Source: Bacteroidota bacterium
GTDB lineage: Bacteria > Bacteroidota > Bacteroidia > Flavobacteriales_D > Crocinitomicaceae
Length of the DNA stretch: 64,000 nucleotides
Assembly (NCBI GenBank): GCA_030148165.1
Contig: JASBTZ010000003.1
Location: 806,001 to 870,000, forward strand
Reading direction: 5' to 3'
Positions 47,948-56,242 of this stretch are shown here, piece after piece (position 1 is the stretch's first letter; every line of letters starts with the position of its first letter). The translations under genes and the position numbers were made by a program. The notes beneath the pieces were generated by a model. That model saw only the letters and a program-made list of their open reading frames with translations, ran no database searches and was not told where the DNA came from.

Positions 47948-48494
47948 CTGTCAAATTTACTGCTGGCGCAGATCGTTCATCATCTTCTACCTGATAGAAT
48001 TCTTTCGGTTGGTGTCCGAACATGCCTGCAATTAGCACGGCCGGAAAAACCTGCATCTTTGTATTGTAGTCTCGTACTGTTCCGTTATAATACCTTCTAG
48101 CCATACTTAATTCATTTTCTACTGTTGATAGATTCTCCATCAAAGTCAAAAACTGCGTGTTAGCTTTCAGATCAGGATAATCCTCTACGTGTATACGAAA
48201 CGCTCTAAGCGCTCCGGTAATCGACTGATCATTTTGTTGCATTTCACCAATGGTGGTGCCTGAAGCACTTCTGGTTTCCACTATCTTCTGCAGCGTTTCT
48301 GCTTCATATGCGTTATAACCTTTTACCGCTTCTATCAGATTTGGAATTAACTCAAATCGTTTTTTAAGCTGAACATCTATACCGCTATATCCTTCTTCTA
48401 CCCTGTTTCTTGCGCGAACTAAGCTGTTGTATATCAACCACATTACTGTGAAGACAATACTCAGGACAAGCAGAATGATAATTAGTGGAGTCAT
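47937..48494 (-). CDS. lemA: LemA family protein
   Basis: 185 residues with an N-terminal membrane helix (3-23) and a long helical bundle. The LemA signature is clear: LVRARNRVEEGYSGIDVQLKKRFELIPNL (in parts), then YNTKMQVFPAVLIAGMFGH. The bulk of the protein is outside the cytoplasm in the usual model. The gene is the first of a two-gene operon with the DUF2207 gene (11-base overlap). The molecular role is not known; in some bacteria LemA partners with membrane proteases. Confidence 0.93.
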   Translation of the reverse strand: MTPLIIILLVLSIVFTVMWLIYNSLVRARNRVEEGYSGIDVQLKKRFELIPNLIEAVKGYNAYEAETLQKIVETRSASGTTIGEMQQNDQSITGALRAFRIHVEDYPDLKANTQFLTLMENLSTVENELSMARRYYNGTVRDYNTKMQVFPAVLIAGMFGHQPKEFYQVEDDERSAPAVNLTDDE

Positions 48495-48546
48495 TTTTTG
48501 ATTTTGTCTAAATATAATATGAATTTAGTATTCAAAATATGATCAT

Positions 48547-50409
48547 ATGCTACGTATTTCACTTTTAACCAAGCTCTTTTTCTTTATCATTACCTCATCT
48601 CTGGCACAAATGACTCCAACGATCAATGACACCTTGATCGAAATGAGAGATACGACTTTTCTTGAAGCAGACGTTTATTTACCTTCCGGGCCCGGACCAT
48701 TTGAAGCCATTTTGATCCAGACTCCATATAACAAGGATAATTTTGAGAATGGATTACCGATGGGGGTGCTGCAAGACGTAAATGGACAGCCCTATGCATG
48801 GATAGTTGTGGACTGGCGAGGATTTTACGGTTCAGCTCCGGCAGTGGGAGGAACGAGTACTCGTGGCGAAGACGCTTATGATATTTGTGAATGGATCGTA
48901 GCACAACCATGGCATGCGGATCGTATAGGAACATGGGGACCATCTGCCCTTGGCGGGGTTCAATATCGATTAATGGAAGAAGACCACCCGAATCACACCT
49001 GTGCAGTGCCGCTGGTAGCACATCCTCAAACAGCATATGACGATTACTTTTACGGTGGAGTTCTAGAAGAAGCAAGACTTCAAACGCTGGACGCACTGGG
49101 ATACGGTTTATCTCCATGGATTCTTGGTAATGTCTACTATAGCTGGTTATGGCAGCAGGTGGAAACAAGTTCATGGGTACCATCTACCGTTAAAATTCCG
49201 ACCCTTCAAATTGGAGGATGGTATGATCATAATATTGACAAAATGAATGCGTGGTATACCGCCACGCGAACAGGAGCAGATCCGGCTGTTCAGAATGAAC
49301 AATGGTTTCTGGTGGGACCATGGGTTCACGGTGGAACAGGAGCTGCCTACGTTGGTAGTTCAATACAGGGAGAATTGATGTACCCAAATGCTGAATATGT
49401 GAGCGACACCATGGCATGGGACTTTTTTGCATATTATCTTCTGGATTCACCGAATGGCTGGCAAAATACGGATCTGATCACGTACTACGAGTTAGGTAAT
49501 GATCAGTGGTTATCAAGTAATGCAACTTCTATTGAGGCTACCACGACAGATATTCTGTTTTTTGATCAGAATTCAACCCTTCGCAGTGGAACCGGAACAG
49601 GTTCGACTTCCTTCGTAAGTGATCCGTCAAATCCATCACCTACGATTGGCGGAGCAAATTTACATTTACTCTTAAATCAGGGACCATATGATCAGATCAG
49701 CCTGGAATCCAGAAATGACGTCATCACTTTTACAACGGGTGACCTGACTTCTGATGTATCTATTTCAGGACGCGTCAAAGTGAACCTCTACGTTGAAGCC
49801 AACCAACCCGATTGTGATATCGCCGTTCGTTTGGTAGATGTCTATCCGGATGATCGCAATATGTTGATCACAGATGGTATTAGAAGGATGCGTTTCCGAA
49901 ATGGTTATACAGCAGCCGACGAAGTATTTATGTCACCTGGTAATATCTATCAGGTAGAGGTTGAATTGCCCTTCACAAATTACACATGGAAAAGTGGTCA
50001 TGAGATTAAAGTATATGTTAGTGCAAATAACTCGATCCGGTGGAATGTAAATCTTCAGGACGGGGGAACCATGTATCAGGCAGGTACAGGGAATATTGCA
50101 AATATTACCATTCACCATAGTGCCGCGAACCCTTCTAGTATTTCGCTACCCGGGAACAACCCATATTTAAGTTTAGACAGTGAATCCAAAGAAGATCTGC
50201 GCGTCTATCCGGTACCGGCAAAAGATGTTCTGTTTATCAACGCTGAACAAGCCATCGATCAAATATTGATATGTGATGTAAATGGTAAAATCATCAAAGA
50301 ATTGAATGGCGATAACAGCATTGATATCCACGATTTGACAAGTGGTGTATACCTATTGAAGTGTGTAATTGGGGAAAACATTATTAACAGAAAGTTCATT
50401 AAGGAGTAA
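48547..50409 (+). CDS. Secreted CocE/NonD family hydrolase with T9SS sorting domain
   Basis: 620 residues with a signal peptide 1-20. The alpha/beta-hydrolase domain resembles X-Pro dipeptidyl peptidase S15/CocE: VVDWRGFYGSAPAVGG, then the nucleophile elbow GPSALGG with Ser133, and IGGWYDHN holding the acid. A C-terminal jelly roll (~385-530) is typical of the family. Residues ~545-620 are a T9SS sorting domain (VYPVPAKDVLFINAE to NRKFIKE). It probably hydrolyses acyl esters or amides or N-terminal dipeptides at the cell surface. The next gene starts directly after its stop. Confidence 0.9.
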   Translation: MLRISLLTKLFFFIITSSLAQMTPTINDTLIEMRDTTFLEADVYLPSGPGPFEAILIQTPYNKDNFENGLPMGVLQDVNGQPYAWIVVDWRGFYGSAPAVGGTSTRGEDAYDICEWIVAQPWHADRIGTWGPSALGGVQYRLMEEDHPNHTCAVPLVAHPQTAYDDYFYGGVLEEARLQTLDALGYGLSPWILGNVYYSWLWQQVETSSWVPSTVKIPTLQIGGWYDHNIDKMNAWYTATRTGADPAVQNEQWFLVGPWVHGGTGAAYVGSSIQGELMYPNAEYVSDTMAWDFFAYYLLDSPNGWQNTDLITYYELGNDQWLSSNATSIEATTTDILFFDQNSTLRSGTGTGSTSFVSDPSNPSPTIGGANLHLLLNQGPYDQISLESRNDVITFTTGDLTSDVSISGRVKVNLYVEANQPDCDIAVRLVDVYPDDRNMLITDGIRRMRFRNGYTAADEVFMSPGNIYQVEVELPFTNYTWKSGHEIKVYVSANNSIRWNVNLQDGGTMYQAGTGNIANITIHHSAANPSSISLPGNNPYLSLDSESKEDLRVYPVPAKDVLFINAEQAIDQILICDVNGKIIKELNGDNSIDIHDLTSGVYLLKCVIGENIINRKFIKE

Positions 50410-50895
50410 ATGAGTGAATTTCAAATTCGCGCGATCAAAAATGAAGATGATTCAGAGATCGCTGCGGTCATCAGAAGTGTGCTGAAGGAACACGGAGTTA
50501 ATAAACCGGGAACAGTCTATACAGATCCTGCGACTGACCATATTTCAGATCTTTTACAAGAACCCCGAGCTGCCTATTGGGTTGTGGAAATTGATGGACG
50601 AATTGTTGGTGGCTGTGGAATTTACCCTACGAAAGACTTGCCGGAAGGGTGTGTCGAACTTGTCAAACTATATGTTCTTCCTGAAGCACGTGGTAAGGGA
50701 ATTGCAACGACATTATTAAATAAATCCATCACCAAAGCCCGGGAATTTGGATATACACAGATCTATCTGGAGTCAATGCCTGAGCTAACTACTGCTGTTG
50801 GGTTGTATGAAAATGTGGGATTTCGATTGATCAACGAAAGACTAGGTGAAAGCGGTCACTTTGCTTGTATGATCTGGATGGTCAAAGACCTGTGA
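50410..50895 (+). CDS. GNAT family N-acetyltransferase
   Basis: 161 residues with a standard GNAT fold. The acetyl-CoA binding loop is LPEARGKGIATTL (R94, G95, G97), and the C-terminal pattern YENVGFRL is typical. It acetylates an amine of unknown identity; it is cytosolic. The ATG directly follows the stop of the hydrolase gene, and a clear Shine-Dalgarno AAGGAG (50401-50406), rare in this window, lies 3 bases before it. This suggests translational coupling. Its stop is back to back with the stop of the convergent phosphatase gene. Confidence 0.9.
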   Translation: MSEFQIRAIKNEDDSEIAAVIRSVLKEHGVNKPGTVYTDPATDHISDLLQEPRAAYWVVEIDGRIVGGCGIYPTKDLPEGCVELVKLYVLPEARGKGIATTLLNKSITKAREFGYTQIYLESMPELTTAVGLYENVGFRLINERLGESGHFACMIWMVKDL

Positions 50896-53040
50896 TCAAT
50901 TCAGTCTGAAGCCAATAAAGCAAACGTCATCGATCTGTTCGTTATTGCTTCTCCAGTTGTCAAACAGATATGTCAATCCTTCTTTCTGCTGCTTCATATT
51001 GTGATGCGCGTGTTCCAATAGATATTCCTTGATCGGAGCGTACTTTAGTTTTTTATTGTCCGGACCACCAAATTGATCAGCAAAACCATCTGACATAAGA
51101 TATAGTGTATCATCTTCAAGGAGATCAATTTCCTTCTCGGTAAAATCGACCATCCTGGAATGCAGCCCTACTGGTTGCTTATCTCCCTTATACTCCAATA
51201 AGGTATTGCCATCAGCAACCTGAGAGTTATCACTCAAGTCATCCTGAGCTTCGCCTTTTCGAACTATCCAAAGCGAATTGTGAGCACCGGCAAAACGCAC
51301 CTTTTTACTCTTGCGATCAAGAACTACTAAGGAGATATCCATTCCGTCAGCTACATTGTCTCCACTTTTCGCAAAGGTTTCGATTACGATATCACGTGCT
51401 TTGTTCAGAATATCCTTCGGTGAATTCAACTTATGCTCCTTTACACATCGATTCAGCGCATTACTGCAAACAACACTAACCATTGCTCCCGGAACACCGT
51501 GCCCTGTACAGTCCGCAACTGCTATGAACAAATGATCTTCGTTTGACTCAAACCAATAGAAATCTCCACTAACAATATCCTTCGGTCTGAAGAACAAAAA
51601 GCTATTGGGTAGATACTCATTGACCTGCTCAGTAGTTGGTAAGATGGCCTGCTGTAGTCTTCTGGCGTAAACAATCGAATCGGAAATAGATTTATTCTTT
51701 TCCTCAACGATTTCCTTCTGGACCTGAATCAGTTTATTTTTTTCAGATAGTAGCTTATTAATACGCTTTCGTCTTCGACTCGAACTAACGAAGATTGCCA
51801 GGATAGTAATAAGTATGATAAAACAAATGATACTGAGGTAAACAATATTCTGAAATTCAGCAATCTCTTTGTCATGTCGTGCTTCTTTTAAAGCAAAATC
51901 TGTTTCAAGCTGATGTTTAATGTCCCCTGCGATCAACTCCTGTGCATGACTCTTTTCATCTGAAATGGCTTTCAGTTCCAGATAGTTTTCAAGCGCGAAA
52001 TAAGCAGAATCGTATTGACCGATCTTTGAATTATAAATAGAATATAGTTTGAAATAACGTTCGAGCTGTCCATCCAGTGAATATTCCTCGATCAAATTAT
52101 ACGCATGCTCAAGTAGTTTGCTTGTACTATCCGGATCTATCACGTCGATCCTGAATTCAACTATATCAAGATAAGTTTGCACCTCACCTTCAATATCACC
52201 AAAGTTGTGCTTCAGTTTCAATGATTCCAACCACATCTGATTTCGTTCCTCTTCGCTTAATCCTGAGTTCTCAAGTGCTGCATAGGACTGCAATGTATTG
52301 GCGTAGGTATATTGATCGTTGACTTTGTCTGATGCTAATAAATCGAATGCCTTTTGATAATAATAAACTGCACTATCGGTGTTTCCAAGGTCCCTGTGTG
52401 TCTTGCCTATTGTATTATATGAGATGGCAACGCCTTGCCAGTTTTCCGATTCAAGTTCGTACTGAATGCTTTTATACTCATATTCCAATGCCTTTTTGTA
52501 CATGCCTATTTCAGCATAAATGGACCCGATGTTATGCAACGCATAGGTCCGACCGATATAAGCATTTTGATATTCCTCCTCTGTAAGAGACGAAGTATCC
52601 TCCAGTATCTTTCGATTCATGTCCAGCGATAACAGCTGATAATCGAGGCTTTTCTGGAAATCTTCATTATCATAGTAAGCATTCCCCAGGTTTCCATAAG
52701 CATCTGCCTGACCTTGCGAATTTTTAGCCTTTTTGAAAGAGGCCAGCGATTTGCTGAATTCTTCAATTGCTTTATCAAATCGGGCAATATCCTGAAAGTA
52801 CCATCCTTTGAATTGATGTGCTTTACCGATCATATATGGATCGCCGGTCTTACTAGCAAAATACAAACCTGAATCGGCATATTTTTTAGCGAGATCGGTA
52901 TCGACATACTCGTATTCCTGAAAAGCAATGAAATAATATCGGGCGTAATAATCCGTGCTGTCCTCTTTCTGAGAAAATGAAGTCAAGGCGCATAACAACG
53001 CGATCGTTAAAACAGTGAATTTTTTAGCGCCCGAAATCAT
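50896..53040 (-). CDS. TPR-transmembrane SpoIIE family protein phosphatase
   Basis: 714 residues. A signal peptide (1-23) is followed by at least five TPR units at ~60-370, one membrane helix at 399-418, a coiled coil and a SpoIIE/PP2C domain at ~485-714. Metal-site residues are GD (492-493), ADCTGHG (Asp510), SDG (Asp651) and DD (704-705), so it should be an active Ser/Thr phosphatase. It is a paralogue of the 4146-6089 protein, with the same order and a slightly longer sensor. It probably transmits a periplasmic signal inward. A TAnnTTTG element ends 4 bases before the ATG, which suggests a leaderless mRNA. Confidence 0.87.
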   Translation of the reverse strand: MISGAKKFTVLTIALLCALTSFSQKEDSTDYYARYYFIAFQEYEYVDTDLAKKYADSGLYFASKTGDPYMIGKAHQFKGWYFQDIARFDKAIEEFSKSLASFKKAKNSQGQADAYGNLGNAYYDNEDFQKSLDYQLLSLDMNRKILEDTSSLTEEEYQNAYIGRTYALHNIGSIYAEIGMYKKALEYEYKSIQYELESENWQGVAISYNTIGKTHRDLGNTDSAVYYYQKAFDLLASDKVNDQYTYANTLQSYAALENSGLSEEERNQMWLESLKLKHNFGDIEGEVQTYLDIVEFRIDVIDPDSTSKLLEHAYNLIEEYSLDGQLERYFKLYSIYNSKIGQYDSAYFALENYLELKAISDEKSHAQELIAGDIKHQLETDFALKEARHDKEIAEFQNIVYLSIICFIILITILAIFVSSSRRRKRINKLLSEKNKLIQVQKEIVEEKNKSISDSIVYARRLQQAILPTTEQVNEYLPNSFLFFRPKDIVSGDFYWFESNEDHLFIAVADCTGHGVPGAMVSVVCSNALNRCVKEHKLNSPKDILNKARDIVIETFAKSGDNVADGMDISLVVLDRKSKKVRFAGAHNSLWIVRKGEAQDDLSDNSQVADGNTLLEYKGDKQPVGLHSRMVDFTEKEIDLLEDDTLYLMSDGFADQFGGPDNKKLKYAPIKEYLLEHAHHNMKQQKEGLTYLFDNWRSNNEQIDDVCFIGFRLN

Positions 53041-53044
53041 ACTA

Positions 53045-53052
53045 CAAATGTA
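53045..53052 (-). promoter_or_regulatory. Possible -7 element before the phosphatase gene
   Basis: Reads TACATTTG on the minus strand, a perfect TAnnTTTG, ending 4 bases before the ATG at 53040. No TTG at -33. Confidence 0.45.
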
Positions 53053-53122
53053 CGATTTATAACGCTTATAGGCCGAAACTGTCTGTTATTTAAATTGATG
53101 AAGGGTTAACCCCTCGATTTAA

Positions 53123-53132
53123 CGGTTTAGTA
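53123..53132 (+). promoter_or_regulatory. CGGTTTAGTA motif, copy 2
   Basis: Exact 10-base motif, preceded by the palindrome GGGTTAACCC (53103-53112) and by CCCCTC (53110-53115). A near-consensus -7 element TATCTTTA (53156-53163) follows 23 bases after the motif, so it sits where an activator would bind. It is 50 bases before the ATG at 53182. Confidence 0.5.
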
Positions 53133-53181
53133 GCGGGGTTCAGCATGAATAGCCATATCTTTAATTTCAGTTAAATGCGCC

Positions 53182-56166
53182 ATGAAAAAACTTACCCATA
53201 TACTCCTACTCTGTTTGGTCGCAATACCTGTCTTAGGCCAGACCGACTGGACCATCGATTATAAAAAGCAGCGAATATTTGTTGAAAATATCGGTCAATT
53301 TGATTTCGATGCTAACGAGAAGACCGGAAATATCCTCTACGTAGCTGATCTCAGGAACATGCGAATACTTTTTGGCGAAAAGGGGGTACGCTATCTTTTG
53401 AAAAAAGTAAAATTCACACCAAAAGCTGAACGGGAAGCCCTTATGCAGCAGGAGGTTGACTCTCACTCCCAATATAAATCCCGCGAAAAGTTATACGGTA
53501 AGTATTTTGTACAAGAGGATGAAGTAAATATGAAGTGGTCTGACGTGAGTCCAAACATGGAACTCATCGCCGCTGGTCAGCTTGAAGGGACACATGGTTA
53601 TTGCGTCAATGATCCCAATGGTGGAGAGATGCTGAATTTTAATGGAGTTCGCGCATTTGAAAAACTTCGCTACGAGAATATATTGAACAACATCGATATC
53701 GAATATGAAATTCACCCAACTTCGGGTGTAAAGTACACGATCTTCGTTAGACCCGGAGCAAATCCATCCGATATCAGAATGATCTACGATGAAAATGTTG
53801 CGCTGATGAACAATGAATTACATATCCCAACTTTATTTGGTGATATCATCGATCATGAACCAACAGCTTATTATGAGAGTAATCCGGGAGTTGATGTGCC
53901 AATCCAATTTAAGCAGGTAGGAAACGAAATTTCTTTTGACGTTCCATCTTATAACAGCACGGAAACACTTGTGATCGATCCATGGGTACAGAACCCAAAT
54001 GATCCCAGTTCGAATTGGGATTGTGTATGGGAACTTGATTATGACAATAGCGGAAACGTCTATGTCATCGCTGGTATCATGCCGATGCAATTAATAAAAT
54101 ACAATGCTGCCGGAGCATTACAGTGGACACATAACACACCCTACGATACAACCGCCTGGCTCGGAACCATGGCTACGGATAACAACGGGAACTCGTATGT
54201 CACTAATGGTACTTATTACGCTATCCAGAAAATTGATGTAAACGGAAATCTGGTATGGAACAATGGCTCACCTTCAGGTCCCGGAGTTGGACTAAGCACA
54301 GAGTTCTGGAATATTTCTTTTAATTGCGACCAGTCAAAATTATTAATAGGTGGCTCGGGCGGGGGATTCAATATTCACGGTCGTGTATACGATGTTGATA
54401 TGAATACCGGTGACGTAAACACTTCAATGATGGTGACCTTTCCCGGTGGTATGTTTTCCATACCTGTCGCCATTCAGGAAATTAGAGCCATGTGCCCGTC
54501 TCCTAGCGGTAAATATTATTTCGTCTCATTGGATACGATAGGATACCTGAGTGACAATCTTGATTTTTGTTCGGGACTAGGTTCATCACTTGTCAAGGAT
54601 GCCAATGGCATCGGATGGGGTTATAAGGCTGAAAACTGGCGATATAACAATACCGGAATCAAGGTCATACGTGCAGATGCTAATGCGGTCTATATCAATC
54701 GTGGAAATATTCTACAAAAAAGATCACTGGTCGACTTCTCAGTATTAGCTACCACAAACATTCCGAACGGGAATTTACAAGGCGTCTTTTTAGGAGGAAA
54801 CCAAACACATAATGCAGGATTGGATATCGACAACTGTGGCAACGTTTACGCAGGTTCGACAGACGGCGTTTATAAATATGATGCGAATCTGAACCAGTTG
54901 GCATTTTATGCGACCCCGGCCTTTAAGGTATGGGATTGTCGTGTAACGGCACTTGGAGATCTGATCGCCTGTGGAGGTACCGGAACGAGCTCAACGGGTA
55001 GTAGAACCGGTGGTGTTGCACTCTTCAACGGAGTGGCATGCTCACCTGTTCCGTTGACCTGCTGTAATGCAAACTTCTGCAATCCGGGACCGCTTTGTGA
55101 AAATGATCCATTCGTCAATCTTTCAGCTGAAGTTGGTGGAGGTACCTGGAGTGGTACCGGAATAGTAGATCCAGTAAACGGTGTTTTTGATCCTGCGACT
55201 GCGGGAGTTGGTAATCATCTGATAACTTATACACTCGCTTGCGGATCTAGCTCCATGATCATTTCGGTAATCGCGTGTAATGCGCCTATTACGGTCTGTG
55301 AAGAAGGCAATGGCGACCTGACCGCAACTGGAGGAAGTGGAACATACACCTGGTACGAAGCAACACTTCAACCAGTGAGTCAACCGATTGGAAACGAACA
55401 GGAGTGCATCGATTGTCCTACCGCATCGCCAAGCTATTTCTTCGGAATTTATACGGGCTGTTCTCAAAGCACCTGTACTTATACCGATACCGTTTGGGTT
55501 CAATATGCAACCGGATCTACCACTTCTCCACCGAGCTCTTATCCGATACTTATTGTTGATGGTGCTGGAGATTCGCTAACAATACAAAGTGGCGCCGGAC
55601 TCGCAGCTTGCGTTCCGCCACCGTTAGCAGTTAATATAAAAGATGAGTCGGTTAGCTGTCTTGGAGCAAAAACACAGCTGCAATGGACCACGATCAATGA
55701 AAACAACTCTTCCAAATTTGAAATCTACCGCAGTAGTGCTGACGGCGAATTCAGGTTGATTGGTGAATTGGCTGCCGCGGGATATTCCAATTCCGAAATT
55801 CAATATGTATTCACAGATGAACACATTCAAAATGGCAATTCCTATTATCGCGTATACGAAGTGGACAATGAAGGTAAGCGTGAAATGCTCTTTACCCGGA
55901 CGTCCAATTGCACGAATGACGAAGTAAAAATTTATCCAAATCCATTCAATGATGAACTAAAGATTCGATTGGGAGATCTGCTTATCAATGCCGATGGAAT
56001 TCTGCGACTATACACCTACAATGGACAATTGATAGATGAGATGGCAATACCGCGTAATACGTCTTTCTTTGAATACGATACGCAAGGACTACATAAAGGG
56101 GTTTATATTATCAAGATCGAATCCAATAATGCATCCCACATAGAAAAAGTCATTAAAAGGTATTAA
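53182..56166 (+). CDS. Large T9SS-sorted secreted protein with DUF7948-like N-domain
   Basis: 994 residues with a signal peptide 1-19 (ending VLGQ). The N-terminal part (IFVENIGQFDFDAN, MRILFGEKGVRYLL) resembles the domain called DUF7948, common at the start of large Bacteroidota surface proteins; the name is given with moderate certainty. A beta-propeller-like stretch (~275-600) with repeats such as DNSGNVYVIAG and DNNGNSYVTNG follows. Then come a Cys-rich insert, a fibronectin-like segment (KFEIYRSSADGEFRLIG) and a T9SS sorting domain (~915-994, IYPNPFNDELKIRLG). Surface exposed; no enzymatic motif. It is preceded by CGGTTTAGTA and a near-consensus -7 element. Confidence 0.83.
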   Translation: MKKLTHILLLCLVAIPVLGQTDWTIDYKKQRIFVENIGQFDFDANEKTGNILYVADLRNMRILFGEKGVRYLLKKVKFTPKAEREALMQQEVDSHSQYKSREKLYGKYFVQEDEVNMKWSDVSPNMELIAAGQLEGTHGYCVNDPNGGEMLNFNGVRAFEKLRYENILNNIDIEYEIHPTSGVKYTIFVRPGANPSDIRMIYDENVALMNNELHIPTLFGDIIDHEPTAYYESNPGVDVPIQFKQVGNEISFDVPSYNSTETLVIDPWVQNPNDPSSNWDCVWELDYDNSGNVYVIAGIMPMQLIKYNAAGALQWTHNTPYDTTAWLGTMATDNNGNSYVTNGTYYAIQKIDVNGNLVWNNGSPSGPGVGLSTEFWNISFNCDQSKLLIGGSGGGFNIHGRVYDVDMNTGDVNTSMMVTFPGGMFSIPVAIQEIRAMCPSPSGKYYFVSLDTIGYLSDNLDFCSGLGSSLVKDANGIGWGYKAENWRYNNTGIKVIRADANAVYINRGNILQKRSLVDFSVLATTNIPNGNLQGVFLGGNQTHNAGLDIDNCGNVYAGSTDGVYKYDANLNQLAFYATPAFKVWDCRVTALGDLIACGGTGTSSTGSRTGGVALFNGVACSPVPLTCCNANFCNPGPLCENDPFVNLSAEVGGGTWSGTGIVDPVNGVFDPATAGVGNHLITYTLACGSSSMIISVIACNAPITVCEEGNGDLTATGGSGTYTWYEATLQPVSQPIGNEQECIDCPTASPSYFFGIYTGCSQSTCTYTDTVWVQYATGSTTSPPSSYPILIVDGAGDSLTIQSGAGLAACVPPPLAVNIKDESVSCLGAKTQLQWTTINENNSSKFEIYRSSADGEFRLIGELAAAGYSNSEIQYVFTDEHIQNGNSYYRVYEVDNEGKREMLFTRTSNCTNDEVKIYPNPFNDELKIRLGDLLINADGILRLYTYNGQLIDEMAIPRNTSFFEYDTQGLHKGVYIIKIESNNASHIEKVIKRY

Positions 56167-56184
56167 CGAAAATAAGACGAATAG

Positions 56185-56213
56185 AAAGTGCAGCTTCAGG
56201 TTGCACTTTTTAT
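56185..56213 (+). terminator. Rho-independent terminator
   Basis: AAAGTGCA (56185-56192) pairs with TGCACTTT (56202-56209) across a 9-base loop, followed by T-rich sequence. It closes the 53182-56166 gene. Confidence 0.82.
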
Positions 56214-56242
56214 TTATGTAAAGTTGTTAGATTTATAATACT

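Noticed and set aside
48623-49183. 186-codon open frame on the minus strand
   Set aside because: Lies wholly inside the CocE-type hydrolase gene, which has clear motifs; the antisense translation is His/Pro/Arg-rich without any domain.
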